A program made the position numbers and the translations under genes. The notes below the pieces were generated by a model that saw only the letters and a program-made list of their open reading frames with translations, was not told the DNA's origin and ran no database searches. DNA of 44,764 nucleotides from Nymphaea colorata (Eukaryota; Streptophyta; Magnoliopsida; Nymphaeales; Nymphaeaceae), in NCBI RefSeq assembly GCF_008831285.2, contig NW_022204751.1, forward strand, positions 1-44,764. Reading direction: 5' to 3'. Below, one piece after another: positions 10,765 to 20,811 of this stretch; within the stretch, counting starts at the first letter, position 1; each line of letters starts with the position of its first letter.

Positions 10765-12213
10765 TGCTATGACTATCAAAGCTAGAGGTAGCTAGATGAC
10801 AAAATCATGAAATATCTGATAATTAATTGTTATAATTCTTTTTCTGAATCTTAAACGAAAAAACTATGGTGTCAATTAAACATTGACATTATTTGGGTCA
10901 AATGACTGACAAGTTAATAAAGTTCTTCTTTGGTAATTAATGATAGCTGGGCCCAATAGCATTCAGCCGACCTTGTATTTTGCGTTAAGACATAACCAAT
11001 TAAAATTAAAATATAGAAATCTTCCCTAGTTACAGAGCCTATTCTGTATAAGGTCACCCAAAATTGCAGGTTCATTCAAATTCAAATGAATCATCTTGTG
11101 TCATGGTAAGTCCCATGGTGGAGCTACATGATGGCTGGTGCCGCACAAACTTTAGTTATGTTCATGTTAATAACTTCATACTTTTCAGGCAGCTACTTCT
11201 GCAGTAGAGTGGTTATCTTGTTATTTTGTATAATTAAAAACTGCTTTCAAAAGACCGTGTTCAAACAACTGGTCAATGCAAATGCACTGTGATGGTTTTT
11301 ATCCACATTTGTACTTGTAAGTTTTAGTTACCAGAAAGTAATTGCATCGGTTCGTCTTAATTGGATGCAAGGGCCAGTTAAAGGAGAAAAAATTCGGCTG
11401 ACTTTTCTTTGAATCCCAGGAATTACTTTTCTTAAACGACGATGACATGCTCTCAGTTTCCAGTCGACCTGGTCGGATCGAGAGCAATGTGCTATACTAG
11501 CGCAAGGATGGAGCTTGGAAGCACTATGTATGCCAGTTGAAGGACATTTGACTCTACTCACATGGGCATGGGCATTATGGAAAGCCGGATCTAAAATTAG
11601 TGTCTTATATGGTCTTATGCATGAAAAATTATGCATATGGGTGCTTAATAACCAAAATAACATGTCTAAGTAAAAAAAAAGAGTTTTTGAAGGACAAAAA
11701 GGGTTTATGAAAAAGTAAATATTCCAAAATATACACTTCTTTAGAAAAAAAAATACTCCAACCCTGCACCGACCTACACGATCCAATATCATTGGACATG
11801 CGTAGGGGTGTAAAATAGGAGGCCCAGGCAATCGCCGAAAAGAACTCATGGGATTAGGAATAAGATTATTTAATAAAATATAGAACTCTGCATGCCAATT
11901 ATAATTTGATCAAATATCGGGCCGATAACAAACTGGCAGGGTTCGCCACCCCCAAAATTTTTTCAGTTAATAATATTTATGGGCCTTTCATGTGAAACCA
12001 AGTCCTTCTCAACCCAATCTGGAACCTTTCAGTGGCCATACAATGCCTGCTAATAAAACAGACTTCATCCATTTTTCTTGAGAAAGAACAACCAACTCAT
12101 CCATCATTTGTCATCTTTTAACAGGTGAAAGTATCTGAAAATAAAGTTGTAAACAGCAGAAGCGGGGCCCCATACATTGCTTGGACCAAGTTGAAGCAAT
12201 ATTGGCTTTTGAT
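10765..12213 (+). repeat. Dispersed repeat unit, copy b
   Basis: Matches copy a (5225-7050) and the block at about 35300-35950 in several co-linear pieces. 10770-10825 matches 35715-35765 (GACTATCAAAGCTAG, ATCATGAAATATC). 10955-11120 matches 5255-5490, 11195-11300 matches 35330-35450, and 11905-11945 matches 35757-35785 (AAATATCGGGCC). It is followed directly by a minus-strand copia remnant, as is the 35300 block, so both parts were duplicated together. No coding potential recognised. Confidence 0.65.
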
Positions 12214-12548
12214 TTAAGATTCAGGAAATGATGGTCCAGTCATCTTTGCGTAATTGCATGTCTCACATACTGGAAAATTGTAGATGATCTTAAGAAACAA
12301 AGTTTTGAGAATTAGATCAGACAAATGTCCCAACCTATAGTGCCAAAGGAGTGATTCTTCATTCTTCTTGTCAGCTGGAAATGCCTTGTTTGTGTTCAAG
12401 TTAATGTAGTAGACAGAGCCCATCTCTCTCATAACAATCACCAAGCCTCTTCCGGGGTTTCTGGTCTAGTAGAATGACTTTCTTCTTGGGGAAAATATTC
12501 AGAAATTACTGTAACATAGTGTTGTGCTAGATTTGTTAACAATGATAA
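12214..12548 (-). pseudogene. Ty1/copia remnant: gag-pre-integrase domain
   Basis: The minus-strand frame at 12444-12214 reads GSVYYINLN, then LLWHYRLGHLS, then a CETCNYAK cysteine pair. This is the arrangement of the copia gag-pre-integrase domain (LWH-x-RLGH followed by CxxC). Upstream on the minus strand (to about 12548) the sequence continues the protease/pre-integrase linker and matches the remnant at about 35970-36150. No integrase core or RT accompanies it. It differs from the copia at 30352 in orientation and sequence, so it is a separate, older insertion. Confidence 0.8.
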
Positions 12549-12576
12549 GATCTATGGAATGGATACGATCAGGATC

Positions 12577-13044
12577 TGTTACAAAGGACAGGGTACGGTT
12601 TCCAAAACTCAAGAGCTATCCAAAACTGACCAATCTTCTCTAAATGAGAAAAAAATCATTACCCCTATCTTCTCCTATAATTCTGCCCAAATCTGTCGTG
12701 TAAATCAAAATCCTAAAATCAAGGATCTAAATTGTAGAAAGTGACTATAAATATATGTGCTCTCTCTGTGTGGTTATAGAATAGAAGAGAGAGTCTTTTT
12801 GTGGATGTAGGCTGATTTTAGTCGAACCACGTTACACCTGTGTGTTCATATTTTCTTTTAACTTGGTCTTCTGTATCCTGCATCTTTCTAGAGCCACGCT
12901 TCACCTATCTGGTGCACAACCATTGTTTGATGCCGGCACCATCATTTTCCAGCCACTCTCTCTGCTGCGTCCCCTGTTGCGTCTACTGTTCCTCTTCCTA
13001 CATCCATAGTTTTCTGCGTAACAAGGGAAACCACAGAGGAGCAT
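12577..13044 (+). repeat. Copia LTR-like / 5' untranslated sequence
   Basis: A TGTTAC start at 12577, a TATA-like CTATAAATA at 12745-12753, a CTCTCTCT tract and a GAACCACGTTACACC segment at about 12821 give the usual composition of a small copia LTR. The LTR end and the tRNA primer site were not found, so limits are approximate. It precedes a copia leader that, in its second copy, runs into a copia gag start. Confidence 0.45.
12745..12753 (+). promoter_or_regulatory. TATA-like box of the copia LTR-like region
   Basis: CTATAAATA lies in a GC-poor context about 70 bp upstream of the GAACCACG segment, a typical placement in copia LTRs. No transcription evidence is available. Confidence 0.4.
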
Positions 13045-13580
13045 GCGGTTTCATGCTCTTTTTTTTTGTGGTGAGCAAGTGAAAGCCACCAAGGCCTTCA
13101 CCGAGGAGTGTGCTGCATCTTGTCTTCACCGAGGAGCGGGCTGTTTCACCGATGAGTGTGCTGCTCCTTTTAGTGTTTGAACAAGGGTCTGGCACCGAGT
13201 GTGTTGTTTCTTGCCTTCACTGAGGCACGTGCCTTCCTTTTGGAGTGTGTTGTTCCCTGCCTTCAGCGAGGCACGTGCCTCCTTTTTTGTCTAAGGAAGG
13301 CCATGCTCTTTCCAGCCTTCACCGAGGAGCACGCTGTTGACTTCTTTTTCTGTCTCTCAACAAGGGAAGGTCACGCTGTTTCCAAACCTCACCAAGGGGC
13401 GCGCTGTTTCCTTTTGTATTGACCTATTCACCGAGGAGCATGCTTACAAGGGAGTGCCACTGAGGCCTATCTGCCCCTTCAGTCGTCCCATCCGCCTCCT
13501 CAGTTGCCTTTTTTGTTTATCAGACTCAAATCGTATTGATTATGCTCATCGGCTGTTGATTGAACGAGGGAGAAATTTCT
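13045..13580 (+). repeat. Copia leader, left copy of a 0.54-kb direct repeat
   Basis: Near identical to 29808-30345, from GGTTTCATGCTCTTTTT to GAGAAATTTCTAG. In the right copy it continues straight into the gag ATG; here it stops at 13580 and abuts the inverted gypsy leader. Internally it is a degenerate minisatellite: the motif TTCACCGAGGAG followed by (C/T)(A/G)(C/T)GCTG recurs at irregular spacing from about 13097 to 13440. Frames through it are low-complexity readings of these repeats and probably not proteins. Confidence 0.85.
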
Positions 13581-14000
13581 AGGGAGACGGGTTGGCCCGC
13601 CTATTGCCGCACTTCTCCTAAGTGCCTCGGCAATCACACTTCGCTCTCAGCCGGGCTCACAGAGCCTAAATCACCGCACCCACTTGGTGCCTCGGTGACG
13701 CATCTCGAGCTTGGCTGCCCACGGGTGTACAAGGTGTATAGCCCTACACTTGCTAAAAGTGAGCAAGCGAAGCCTCAAACTACGCACTAAGTTGGGAAGC
13801 CGGGGGGACTTCAAAAACCAAAATCTTCTAAGTAAGAACCAAAGCTGTCAACTGAAGAAAACCGAAATTAAACTAACTAGAAATCAACTGCCAAATCTGA
13901 AATCCACTAGAAATCCGTCTACACTGCCGTTGATGAAGAGTCTTCGGAGGTCTAAGTGCTCAAACTAATGGATGTTCCTCAAGATATGCTCTTATACCAA
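13581..14000 (-). repeat. Inverted copy of the gypsy 5' leader including its primer-binding site
   Basis: Reverse complement of about 20192-20612, the untranslated leader of element B. The match includes the tRNA primer site: CTTATACCAATT at 13990-14001 is the inverted, slightly mutated form of AATTGGTATCAGAG at 20194. At the right edge the sequence passes directly into reverse transcriptase through the shared string AATTGTTAG, which occurs both at the LTR/PBS boundary (inverted) and in the RT coding sequence (23237 in element B). The left edge abuts copia leader at 13580. This is a rearranged fragment, not an element in the minus direction. Confidence 0.92.
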
Positions 14001-16748
14001 TTGTTAGATGAGTTAGCCGGAGCTACAATATTCTCCACGATTGATCTTCGGGCCGGCTATCATGAAATCCGAATGTACGGAGATGATGTCCCCAAGACGG
14101 CATTCAGAACGCATGATGGTCACTATGAGTTTTTCGTCATGCCCTTTGGTCTCACCAACGCACCCGCCACTTTTCAGAGGTGTATGAACGATGTCTTCCG
14201 TCAGTACCTCCATGATTTCATTTTGGTCTTCTTCAATGATATTTTAATCTATAGTCAATCTGAGGAACTGCATGAGAAACACCTCTCCATTGCTCTTCAA
14301 GTACTGAGAGATAACCAACTCTACGCAAAGATGTCCAAATGCAGCTTTGGACAACCTTCTATTGGTTATCTAGGGCACATCGTGTGCCAACAGGGGGTTC
14401 GGGCAGACCCCGAAAAACTAGAAGCCATGCAAAAATGGCCTCTGCCCAAGGACCTGAAAGGACTACGAGGATTTCTTGGCCTCACAGGTTATTACAGAAG
14501 ATTCATCCAGGGTTACGGATTAATAGCCCAACCCTTAACCCAGATGTTAAAAAAGGGAGCCTTTCCATGGTCGGATAAGGCAAGGGCAGCCTTTGAAAAA
14601 CTCAAATCAGCCATTATGTCTGCGCCAGTACTCATACTTCTGGATTTCGACAAGCAGTTCACCATTAAAACCGACGCTTGTGATGTTGGAATCGGTGCCG
14701 TTCTCAGCCAAGAAGGCCACCCGATCGCTTATATGTCTAAGGCCCTTACCAGCAGGGCAAAACCTCTCTCCACCTACAAGAAGGAATTACTAGCGATTGT
14801 GTTGGCAGTAGAGAAATGGTGGCCCTACCTTATAGGGTGCAGATTCGTGGTAAAGACGGACCAAAACTCTTTGAAGTACATGCTTAAGCAAAGAGTATCC
14901 GCGCCCACCCAACAACGTTGGCTGGCAAAGCTGCTTGGATACGATTTCGAAATTGAGTATAAAAAAGGTCCGGAAAACACAGCGGCGGATTCCCTTTCCC
15001 GCTTGATGGAGCAATTTATGAACTTATCAGTAGTGGAAACGGATATATGGGAAAGGTTGGCCAGCGAACAACAGGCCGACCAATCTTTAAAGCTTCTTAA
15101 AGCATCATCCGAATTGAATCTCGGCTCCATTCCCTTATACACGGTCAGAGGGAACATTCTCTTTAGGAAGAGCCGAGCAGTGGTTCCTTCCGATTCTGGG
15201 CTAAAGCAAGAACTCTTGCACCATTTTCATGACACCCCAGCCGCAGGACATGAAGGGGTTGCGAAAACCCTGAGCCGCGTAAAAGCCCAATTCTGGTGGA
15301 GAGGCATGAAGGCCGAGATACAACGGTATATTCGTGAATGTGTGGTGTGCCAACGGGAGAAGTACGAGGCTATAAGGCCTCCCGGGCATCTTATTCCTCT
15401 TCCCGTGCCTACCAAACCCTGGACCGATGTATCCATGGATTTCATTGACGCCATGCCTCGTTCAGAAGGTAAGGAAGCTGTTCTAGTGGTGGTTGATCGA
15501 CTCACCAAATATTGTCACTTTGCTCCCTTACCTAGATCATACCAAGGGCCAATGGTGGCCGGCGTATACCAGGAATACATGGGAAAGCTCCACGGAATGC
15601 CACAGTCAGTCGTTTGCGATCGAGATTCCATCTTCTTAAGTGCATTCTGGCAGGAGTACATGAAAATGATGGGTACTACGCTTAACTTCAGCACAGCCCA
15701 CCACCCGCAGACGGACGGGCAAAGTGAAATAGTTAACTGGTCTTTGGAGACGTACCTTAGCTGCTTCGCGGGAGAACGACCTAATACATGGTTAAAATTC
15801 TTACCATGGGCAGAATGGTCGTATAACACTAGTCTACATTCTTCAACAGGCATGACCCCTTATGAGGGCGTGTATGGGTTTCCTCCTCCGACTATCCCTA
15901 GGTACGAAGGGGGCAGTTCTAACGATGACAACGTAGACAGTGAGTTGTGCACGAGGGAGGAAGTCCTAGATTCCCTCAAACAGAATATTATCAAGGCGCA
16001 AAACCGCATGAGGCAAATGTACAACAAGGGCAGGAAAGACCGAGAATTCGAAGTGGGCAATTATGACTGGCTGAAGAGATTACCTCTCAAGCAGAGGTCC
16101 TTAATGGGTCAGCCCTACTCAAAACTACTACCTCGGTACTACAGACCATTTCCGGTATTGCAAAAGGTAGGGAAGGCAGCCTACAGACTTGGCCTTCCCC
16201 AGGCAGCTATGGTGCATCCGGTATTCCACATCACAAGGCTAAAGCCTCACCATGGGGATGTACCAACAATTATAGAGCAGGTACCAGACCAATTGCCGAC
16301 TCCTTACCGTATCATTAAGCATCGTTACGTTCAACGTCAAGGAAGGACTAGGCATGAGGTACTAGTGGAATGGGAGGGGCCTGACAGAGGTACTTCTTGG
16401 GAAGAGTTTGGGTCAGTAGCTCATCGCTTCCCCTCTTCTAGCGCTCGAGGACAAGTGCATTGTGGGGAGGGGGAATCTATTACGGACCATCCAGTAGGTC
16501 TGAACCCGGCAGGGACTGAGCGGGCCGAACTCAGTCAGCGTGATCGTAAAGCCTCAAACTTATGGGCTCAGTCACTTCAGCATATCAGGGAAGTTCCCAA
16601 GGAGGCTACAGCAGCACCAGAAACGGTTGCAGCGGGAGGAGCGGGAGGAGCAACTAGGTCCGAAGAGGTGCTCAAACAGGATGTGTCTCAAGGTGTTCCT
16701 GAACTCGTTGTAGGGCTCACCGGGCTAGGCTTATCAGAACCAAAGTAA
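13956..16748 (+). CDS. Ty3/gypsy chromovirus pol, element A (5'-truncated, open frame of 930 codons)
   Basis: Polyprotein fragment for retrotransposon cDNA synthesis and integration. The first ~14 codons are inverted leader sequence; homology to element B starts near 13999. RT is residues ~15-190 and lacks its N-terminal part; gag and protease are absent. The RT catalytic box reads FFNDILIY, with the first Asp replaced by Asn at codon 14235 (element B has FDDI). RNase H follows (KTDACDVGIGAVLS, ~245-345). The integrase HHCC zinc module (HHFHDTPAAGHEG...CVVCQ) is at ~425-475, and the core has Asp in SMDFID and CDRDS and Glu in GQSEIV. A chromodomain-like tail (HEVLVEWEGPDRGTSWEEF) lies at ~784-828. 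The last ~90 codons lie inside the adjoining LTR. The frame is uninterrupted, but the RT lesion and truncation make it non-autonomous. The given start is the first ATG of the frame, not a native start. Confidence 0.93.
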   Translation: MLKLMDVPQDMLLYQLLDELAGATIFSTIDLRAGYHEIRMYGDDVPKTAFRTHDGHYEFFVMPFGLTNAPATFQRCMNDVFRQYLHDFILVFFNDILIYSQSEELHEKHLSIALQVLRDNQLYAKMSKCSFGQPSIGYLGHIVCQQGVRADPEKLEAMQKWPLPKDLKGLRGFLGLTGYYRRFIQGYGLIAQPLTQMLKKGAFPWSDKARAAFEKLKSAIMSAPVLILLDFDKQFTIKTDACDVGIGAVLSQEGHPIAYMSKALTSRAKPLSTYKKELLAIVLAVEKWWPYLIGCRFVVKTDQNSLKYMLKQRVSAPTQQRWLAKLLGYDFEIEYKKGPENTAADSLSRLMEQFMNLSVVETDIWERLASEQQADQSLKLLKASSELNLGSIPLYTVRGNILFRKSRAVVPSDSGLKQELLHHFHDTPAAGHEGVAKTLSRVKAQFWWRGMKAEIQRYIRECVVCQREKYEAIRPPGHLIPLPVPTKPWTDVSMDFIDAMPRSEGKEAVLVVVDRLTKYCHFAPLPRSYQGPMVAGVYQEYMGKLHGMPQSVVCDRDSIFLSAFWQEYMKMMGTTLNFSTAHHPQTDGQSEIVNWSLETYLSCFAGERPNTWLKFLPWAEWSYNTSLHSSTGMTPYEGVYGFPPPTIPRYEGGSSNDDNVDSELCTREEVLDSLKQNIIKAQNRMRQMYNKGRKDREFEVGNYDWLKRLPLKQRSLMGQPYSKLLPRYYRPFPVLQKVGKAAYRLGLPQAAMVHPVFHITRLKPHHGDVPTIIEQVPDQLPTPYRIIKHRYVQRQGRTRHEVLVEWEGPDRGTSWEEFGSVAHRFPSSSARGQVHCGEGESITDHPVGLNPAGTERAELSQRDRKASNLWAQSLQHIREVPKEATAAPETVAAGGAGGATRSEEVLKQDVSQGVPELVVGLTGLGLSEPK
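16462..16475 (+). other. Polypurine tract of element A
   Basis: GTGGGGAGGGGGAA lies just before the LTR start at 16478. It is the expected plus-strand primer for LTR retrotransposons and is encoded within the pol frame. Confidence 0.85.
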
Positions 16749-19700
16749 GTCCGATTTTCCCGAGCCCTTGAGGCATTCTAAGACCAAAGGTCTTAAACGA
16801 ATGGCTAAGCCATCCAGGCTTAGCCCTTACACCAACCCGAAGTGCAGGCGGTGACCTGCATGAGGTCCCCGCCCTGGGCTCGCAAGGCTCAGGGACTTTC
16901 AATTTCCTTTACGTGTTGGGCGCTAGGCCCGGTTTTGAATTTATGCACTTTAGAATTGAGTTAACATTGGGATTTGAATAATGCACCTAAGCAAGGCGGG
17001 TTGTGCCTTGCGCATGGTTTAATTGGGGCGGGTTAGAGAGTCAAGTTGGATTGCAAACTTGGCTCAAATAGATAGTGTATATAAGCTTTTGGATCTATGC
17101 ACAATGTATGCATTTTGAGTAAAGTTTATGCCATTTGGGCGTTTTTCCTCTCCCTCCTCTCACGAGGTTTCTCCTTTCTCGTCTCCCACTTTGCTCTAGC
17201 CGAGAGCTTGGTGTCTTCTCCCTCCTCGCGTCCTCTACCTCCACGACGCCTCCTCCTCCAAAAGAACCCTGAAGAGCTACCGTCCCTAGGACACCGGCAT
17301 AAGGTTGAAGGCTTTGGCGGATCTCCACCACCGGCAGCGGTCCCTCCTTTGTCCACGTAAGTACCCATTTGTGTTTTCGAAAATCTGGATTTGGCGCCAT
17401 CTTCTTGATCCCGAGGAAGTTGTGAGGTCGAGTCTAGAATTGGGAAGGCTGAAGGCGTAGGATTCTCCTCCGGTTTCAGCAAGACATCGAAAAGGTTAGT
17501 GCACTTGATTTCCTTACGTGCGAAGAGAGTTGTGTTGGGTTTTATCTAGGCACGGGTTCATTAGTCCGGAGTTCTTCCCTCGGAATACCCGAGAGTAGGG
17601 CTGGGATCTACGGTGAAATCGTGTCCAGATTTACTCTTACATGCCTCGGGGCGCTTAGCTTATCATCTGGATTAATCGTGGTAGATTTGGTTATGTTTTA
17701 ACGGAAGAAGAGCCATAAAAATCGAAATCTAAAGGCTCAGTTTCCTTCCTGCTAAGTCGCGGTCCAGCAGTCAAAAAAGCATAAAAATCATATGCTCTGG
17801 CCTTGATCTGAATTTGGAAGTTAGCCCATTGGATTCGCCCCAAAAAGAAGAACGAAATATCAAAAAACGAGCGAATTCCGATGGCTAGAAGTGAATTCCG
17901 GCCATTCGCCGGAAAAATAGATATTTCCGGTCACCGCTGCATCTTCCGGTGACCTCCATTGATTCCAGTGACTGTCGACCCTTTTGCCCTTCCTTCCCTG
18001 TTGTTTAATTTAAATCTGATAAGAGAAAAGTGGACAATTGGACGAAGGACTTCAACCCGAGCCGCCGGCGCATTTGGAGCTTTCCGCCTTGGTCGCTCGC
18101 CTCATCCTGGTAAGTCCAGCTCTTCCTCATCTTGTCCGTTCAAGTTACCACGTGTCACCATCCTAGCAGCATTCCTTAGGTCGAGTCTCAGCCAGCCCCA
18201 CGTGTCCCATGCGAAGATCGCCCTTGGATCTCTCGCTTCCAACATTTTAGGAAACATCCTAGCCGCCGCATCTTCTTTCCTTTTCAGCGCATTCTTCATT
18301 TGGTCAACCCTAGCTGCCGATTTTGCTTCAGCACTTCATCTCGCCAAGTGTCTAGATCTCCCTAGTCCTCGAGCCACCTCATCAGCCAGCTCACCGGCCA
18401 TCTCAGCACCTTGGTCCTGCAGTCATCCACGTGTCCAGGCAGAGGCTCCTTGCGAGATCTCCTTCCCTACTTTCCCGATTTCATCTCCTTAGCTTGAGGA
18501 AAGCTTTAGCGCCACCTAGCCTCCTTTCCACCTTTATAGCCGCCGCAGACCCTCAGCCTACCTTCCTTTATCCGCAGCCTCCCTCAGCCCTTGATCTCCT
18601 ACACGTGTCCTAATCCTAGTCCCTTAGGGATCTCGAGTGAGATTGAGAAGGAAATCAGGCCCTATGCCCAAATCTTCTCCCTTTCCTTGCGATTTCCCCC
18701 CTATTATTTAAAAAAGGAAATCAAGTTTTCTCCTTATCGCTAGCACCTTTCCTAGTGCCTTCTGTTTGAGTCCTCCATCTTGCCACGTGGCAAGGAACCG
18801 GCGCCTCCACTTGGCATAACCAGCCAAGTCCCAATCCACCTAGCTAGGCTCCCTCTTGTGCCGCCACCTCACTTAGGCAACCCCTTCATTCTCGCCTTTG
18901 ACCTCAGCCGCCACCTCCTCACTTGCCTTAGACGAATTAGGAAATATCTTGACGCCACCCATTCCCATTTCTTTTCTAAGTCAAACCCTAGTTGACTCGA
19001 GCCTACCTCGAGTGACCCATCTTGACCTACTTGACCCGAACCCACTGAGCTCGGTCCACTAGTTAGCCACCTCTTAGTCAACCCTCTACCCACATTTGGT
19101 CAACTGTGACCACTCACCCTCGAGCATAGGCTTGTCCTAGACTAGCCCGGATAGAACCACCTTGTAGTTAGGCAACCTGATTCCGCACCTAACACACGAG
19201 ACCCCTTAGCCTACCCGAGCCTTGAGCCCATTTCGACTAGACCAGCCTACCTCTAGAGCCCAGCCGAACCAAGCCAACCCCAGCCTTAGTTAGGTCTAGG
19301 CTTCGTCGGTTACGTCTGGCCCTTTCCTCGGCCTTCTTTTCTCCAGTCAGCAACATCCGATGAGCGCGGCTGAGCCGCATTCCGCAGGAAGGCAGGTAGG
19401 CGCTGTCGCTTCTCGGCAGCCACCCCCCTCGGCACTCAAGGCAGCACTTCAGGCCGCGACACTGGTGCTACCAGCGACAGGCGGTAGCCAGTCTTCGGCG
19501 CTAGGCAGTGAGCGGCTGCCAACTCCCGGGTCTCCCTCGCGGGCGCTCGTCACCCGTGCAGGTGTTTGGTGGAGGCTCTCCTCAGCTGGAATTCCTGAAC
19601 CGTGAGCTGCATTACCCGGGGGCTGGTTCTCACCCCGTGGTCCATATCCAGCTATGCCAAGGCTTCTCCTTGGCTGGTATTGGTTTCTTAACCCCCTTGT

Positions 19701-20193
19701 AGAATCGGGGAGGTTGTTTTTTATTTTGCCTTAGGTAGCATAAAAGTTTATTTCTTTTCTGCTTTAGCCCGGATTAAGCCTTGCTCCCTTTCGTGGTACC
19801 TCGAGGGCACTGTGCCCGAGACACAACCACAAGGAGCCGACCTACCTACTTGGGTTAAGGGCATGGTTTGGCCGATAGTGAATGGTTTGCATGGTTCGTG
19901 AGTGAGCTGTGAGAGGTTTAATTACTTGTATCGCTCGCAAATTGTAAAGCTTCACCACCCTCGTAGTCAGTTGTAGTAGGTTGCCCTTAGTTAGGAATTT
20001 GGGAAAGGGTTACCCGCACTTGTATTTCAGTCCTATTGGGTTTGCGCCGGGGTCCTGTCCGGCCGGGTAGACTCTTGTAAATAATTTGTTTAGAATTTTT
20101 GGTTTTTAGAATAGGCCTCAAGAAGGTCCTGGGAAGGTAGGACGTCATTGGTTCAGACTTCTCTAGCCCAACCAGTGTCGGTCGGTCCTAACA
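16478..20193 (+). repeat. Chromovirus LTR shared by A (3') and B (5'), 3716 bp
   Basis: The left edge follows a polypurine tract. The right edge ends GGTCCTAACA two bases before the tRNA-Met primer site. The partner LTR at 25716 begins TGTTATGGACC, which pairs with GGTCC(..)TAACA as the terminal inverted repeat; here the first bases are TATTA, so the TG terminus has mutated to TA. A TATA box lies at 17078 and a pyrimidine-rich CTCC/CTCTC region follows it. Compared with the partner it carries about 1.37 kb more (roughly 17290-18660). Open frames inside, such as 17959-18492, show no family features. At 3.7 kb the LTR is unusually long for an element with this type of pol. Confidence 0.92.
17078..17085 (+). 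promoter_or_regulatory. TATA box of the chromovirus LTR
   Basis: TATATAAG is conserved in the partner LTR at 26316-26323. It is followed 60-150 bp later by the pyrimidine-rich R/U5-like region. It is the likely core promoter for element B; the start site was not determined. Confidence 0.65.
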
Positions 20194-20195
20194 AT

Positions 20196-20207
20196 TGGTA
20201 TCAGAGC
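20196..20207 (+). other. Primer-binding site of element B (tRNA-iMet type)
   Basis: TGGTATCAGAGC starts two bases after the LTR end at 20193. It is the standard complement to the 3' end of plant initiator-methionine tRNA and fixes both the LTR boundary and the direction of the element. Confidence 0.93.
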
Positions 20208-20811
20208 ATATCTTGAGGAACGTCCGTCAGTTTGAGCACTTAGACCTCCGAAGACTCTTCATCAACGGCAGTGCAGACGGATTTCTAGTGGATTTCAGAT
20301 TTGGCAGTGGATTTCTAGTTAGTTTAATTTCGGTTTTCTTCAGTTGACAACTTTGGTTCTTACTTCGAAGATTTCGGTTTTTGAAGTCCCCACGGCTTCC
20401 CAACTTAGTGCGTAGTTTGAGTCTTCGCTTGCTCACTTTTAGCAAGTGTAGGGCTGTACACCTTGTACACCCGAGGGTAGCCAAGCTCGAGGTGCGTCAC
20501 CGAGGCACCAGGTGGGTGCGGTGATTTAGGCTCCGTGAGCCCGGCCGAGAGCGAAGTGTGATTGCCGAGGCACTTAGGCGAAGTGCGGCAATAGGCGGTC
20601 CAACCCGTCTCCCTCGCCTTTAAACTCGCTTGCAGCGGCAGTAGCAGTGGCAGCTTGGTCAGTTTAGGCAGTCTTGAGAGTGGCAGTAATTAGTTTATTG
20701 GATTTCAGAATTAAGAGTGGCAGCATAGTCAGTTTTGGATTTCCTTAGTTAGATTTCTTTCTTCTTAGTACAGTCGTGCATCCTTGGCATTTGTCAGCCC
20801 AAGTTCTTCAA
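20208..20811 (+). other. Untranslated leader of element B
   Basis: About 600 bp between the primer site and the first gag ATG, with no convincing coding frame. The part to about 20612 is present again in inverted form at 13581-14000. The 3' part (20630-20720) holds imperfect repeats of a GGCAG/AGTGGCAG type. Confidence 0.75.

Noticed and set aside
13097-13440. CRISPR-like spaced repeats
   Set aside because: Spacing is irregular, motifs are degenerate, and the context is a plant retrotransposon leader.
14790-16060. Several minus-strand frames of 60-112 codons opposite pol A, repeated opposite pol B
   Set aside because: They are shadows of the conserved plus-strand pol and appear in both elements for that reason.
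17959-18492. 177-codon open frame within the long LTR
   Set aside because: GC-rich LTR sequence, Ser/Pro/Ala-rich reading without any domain, and absent from the partner LTR. Treated as chance.
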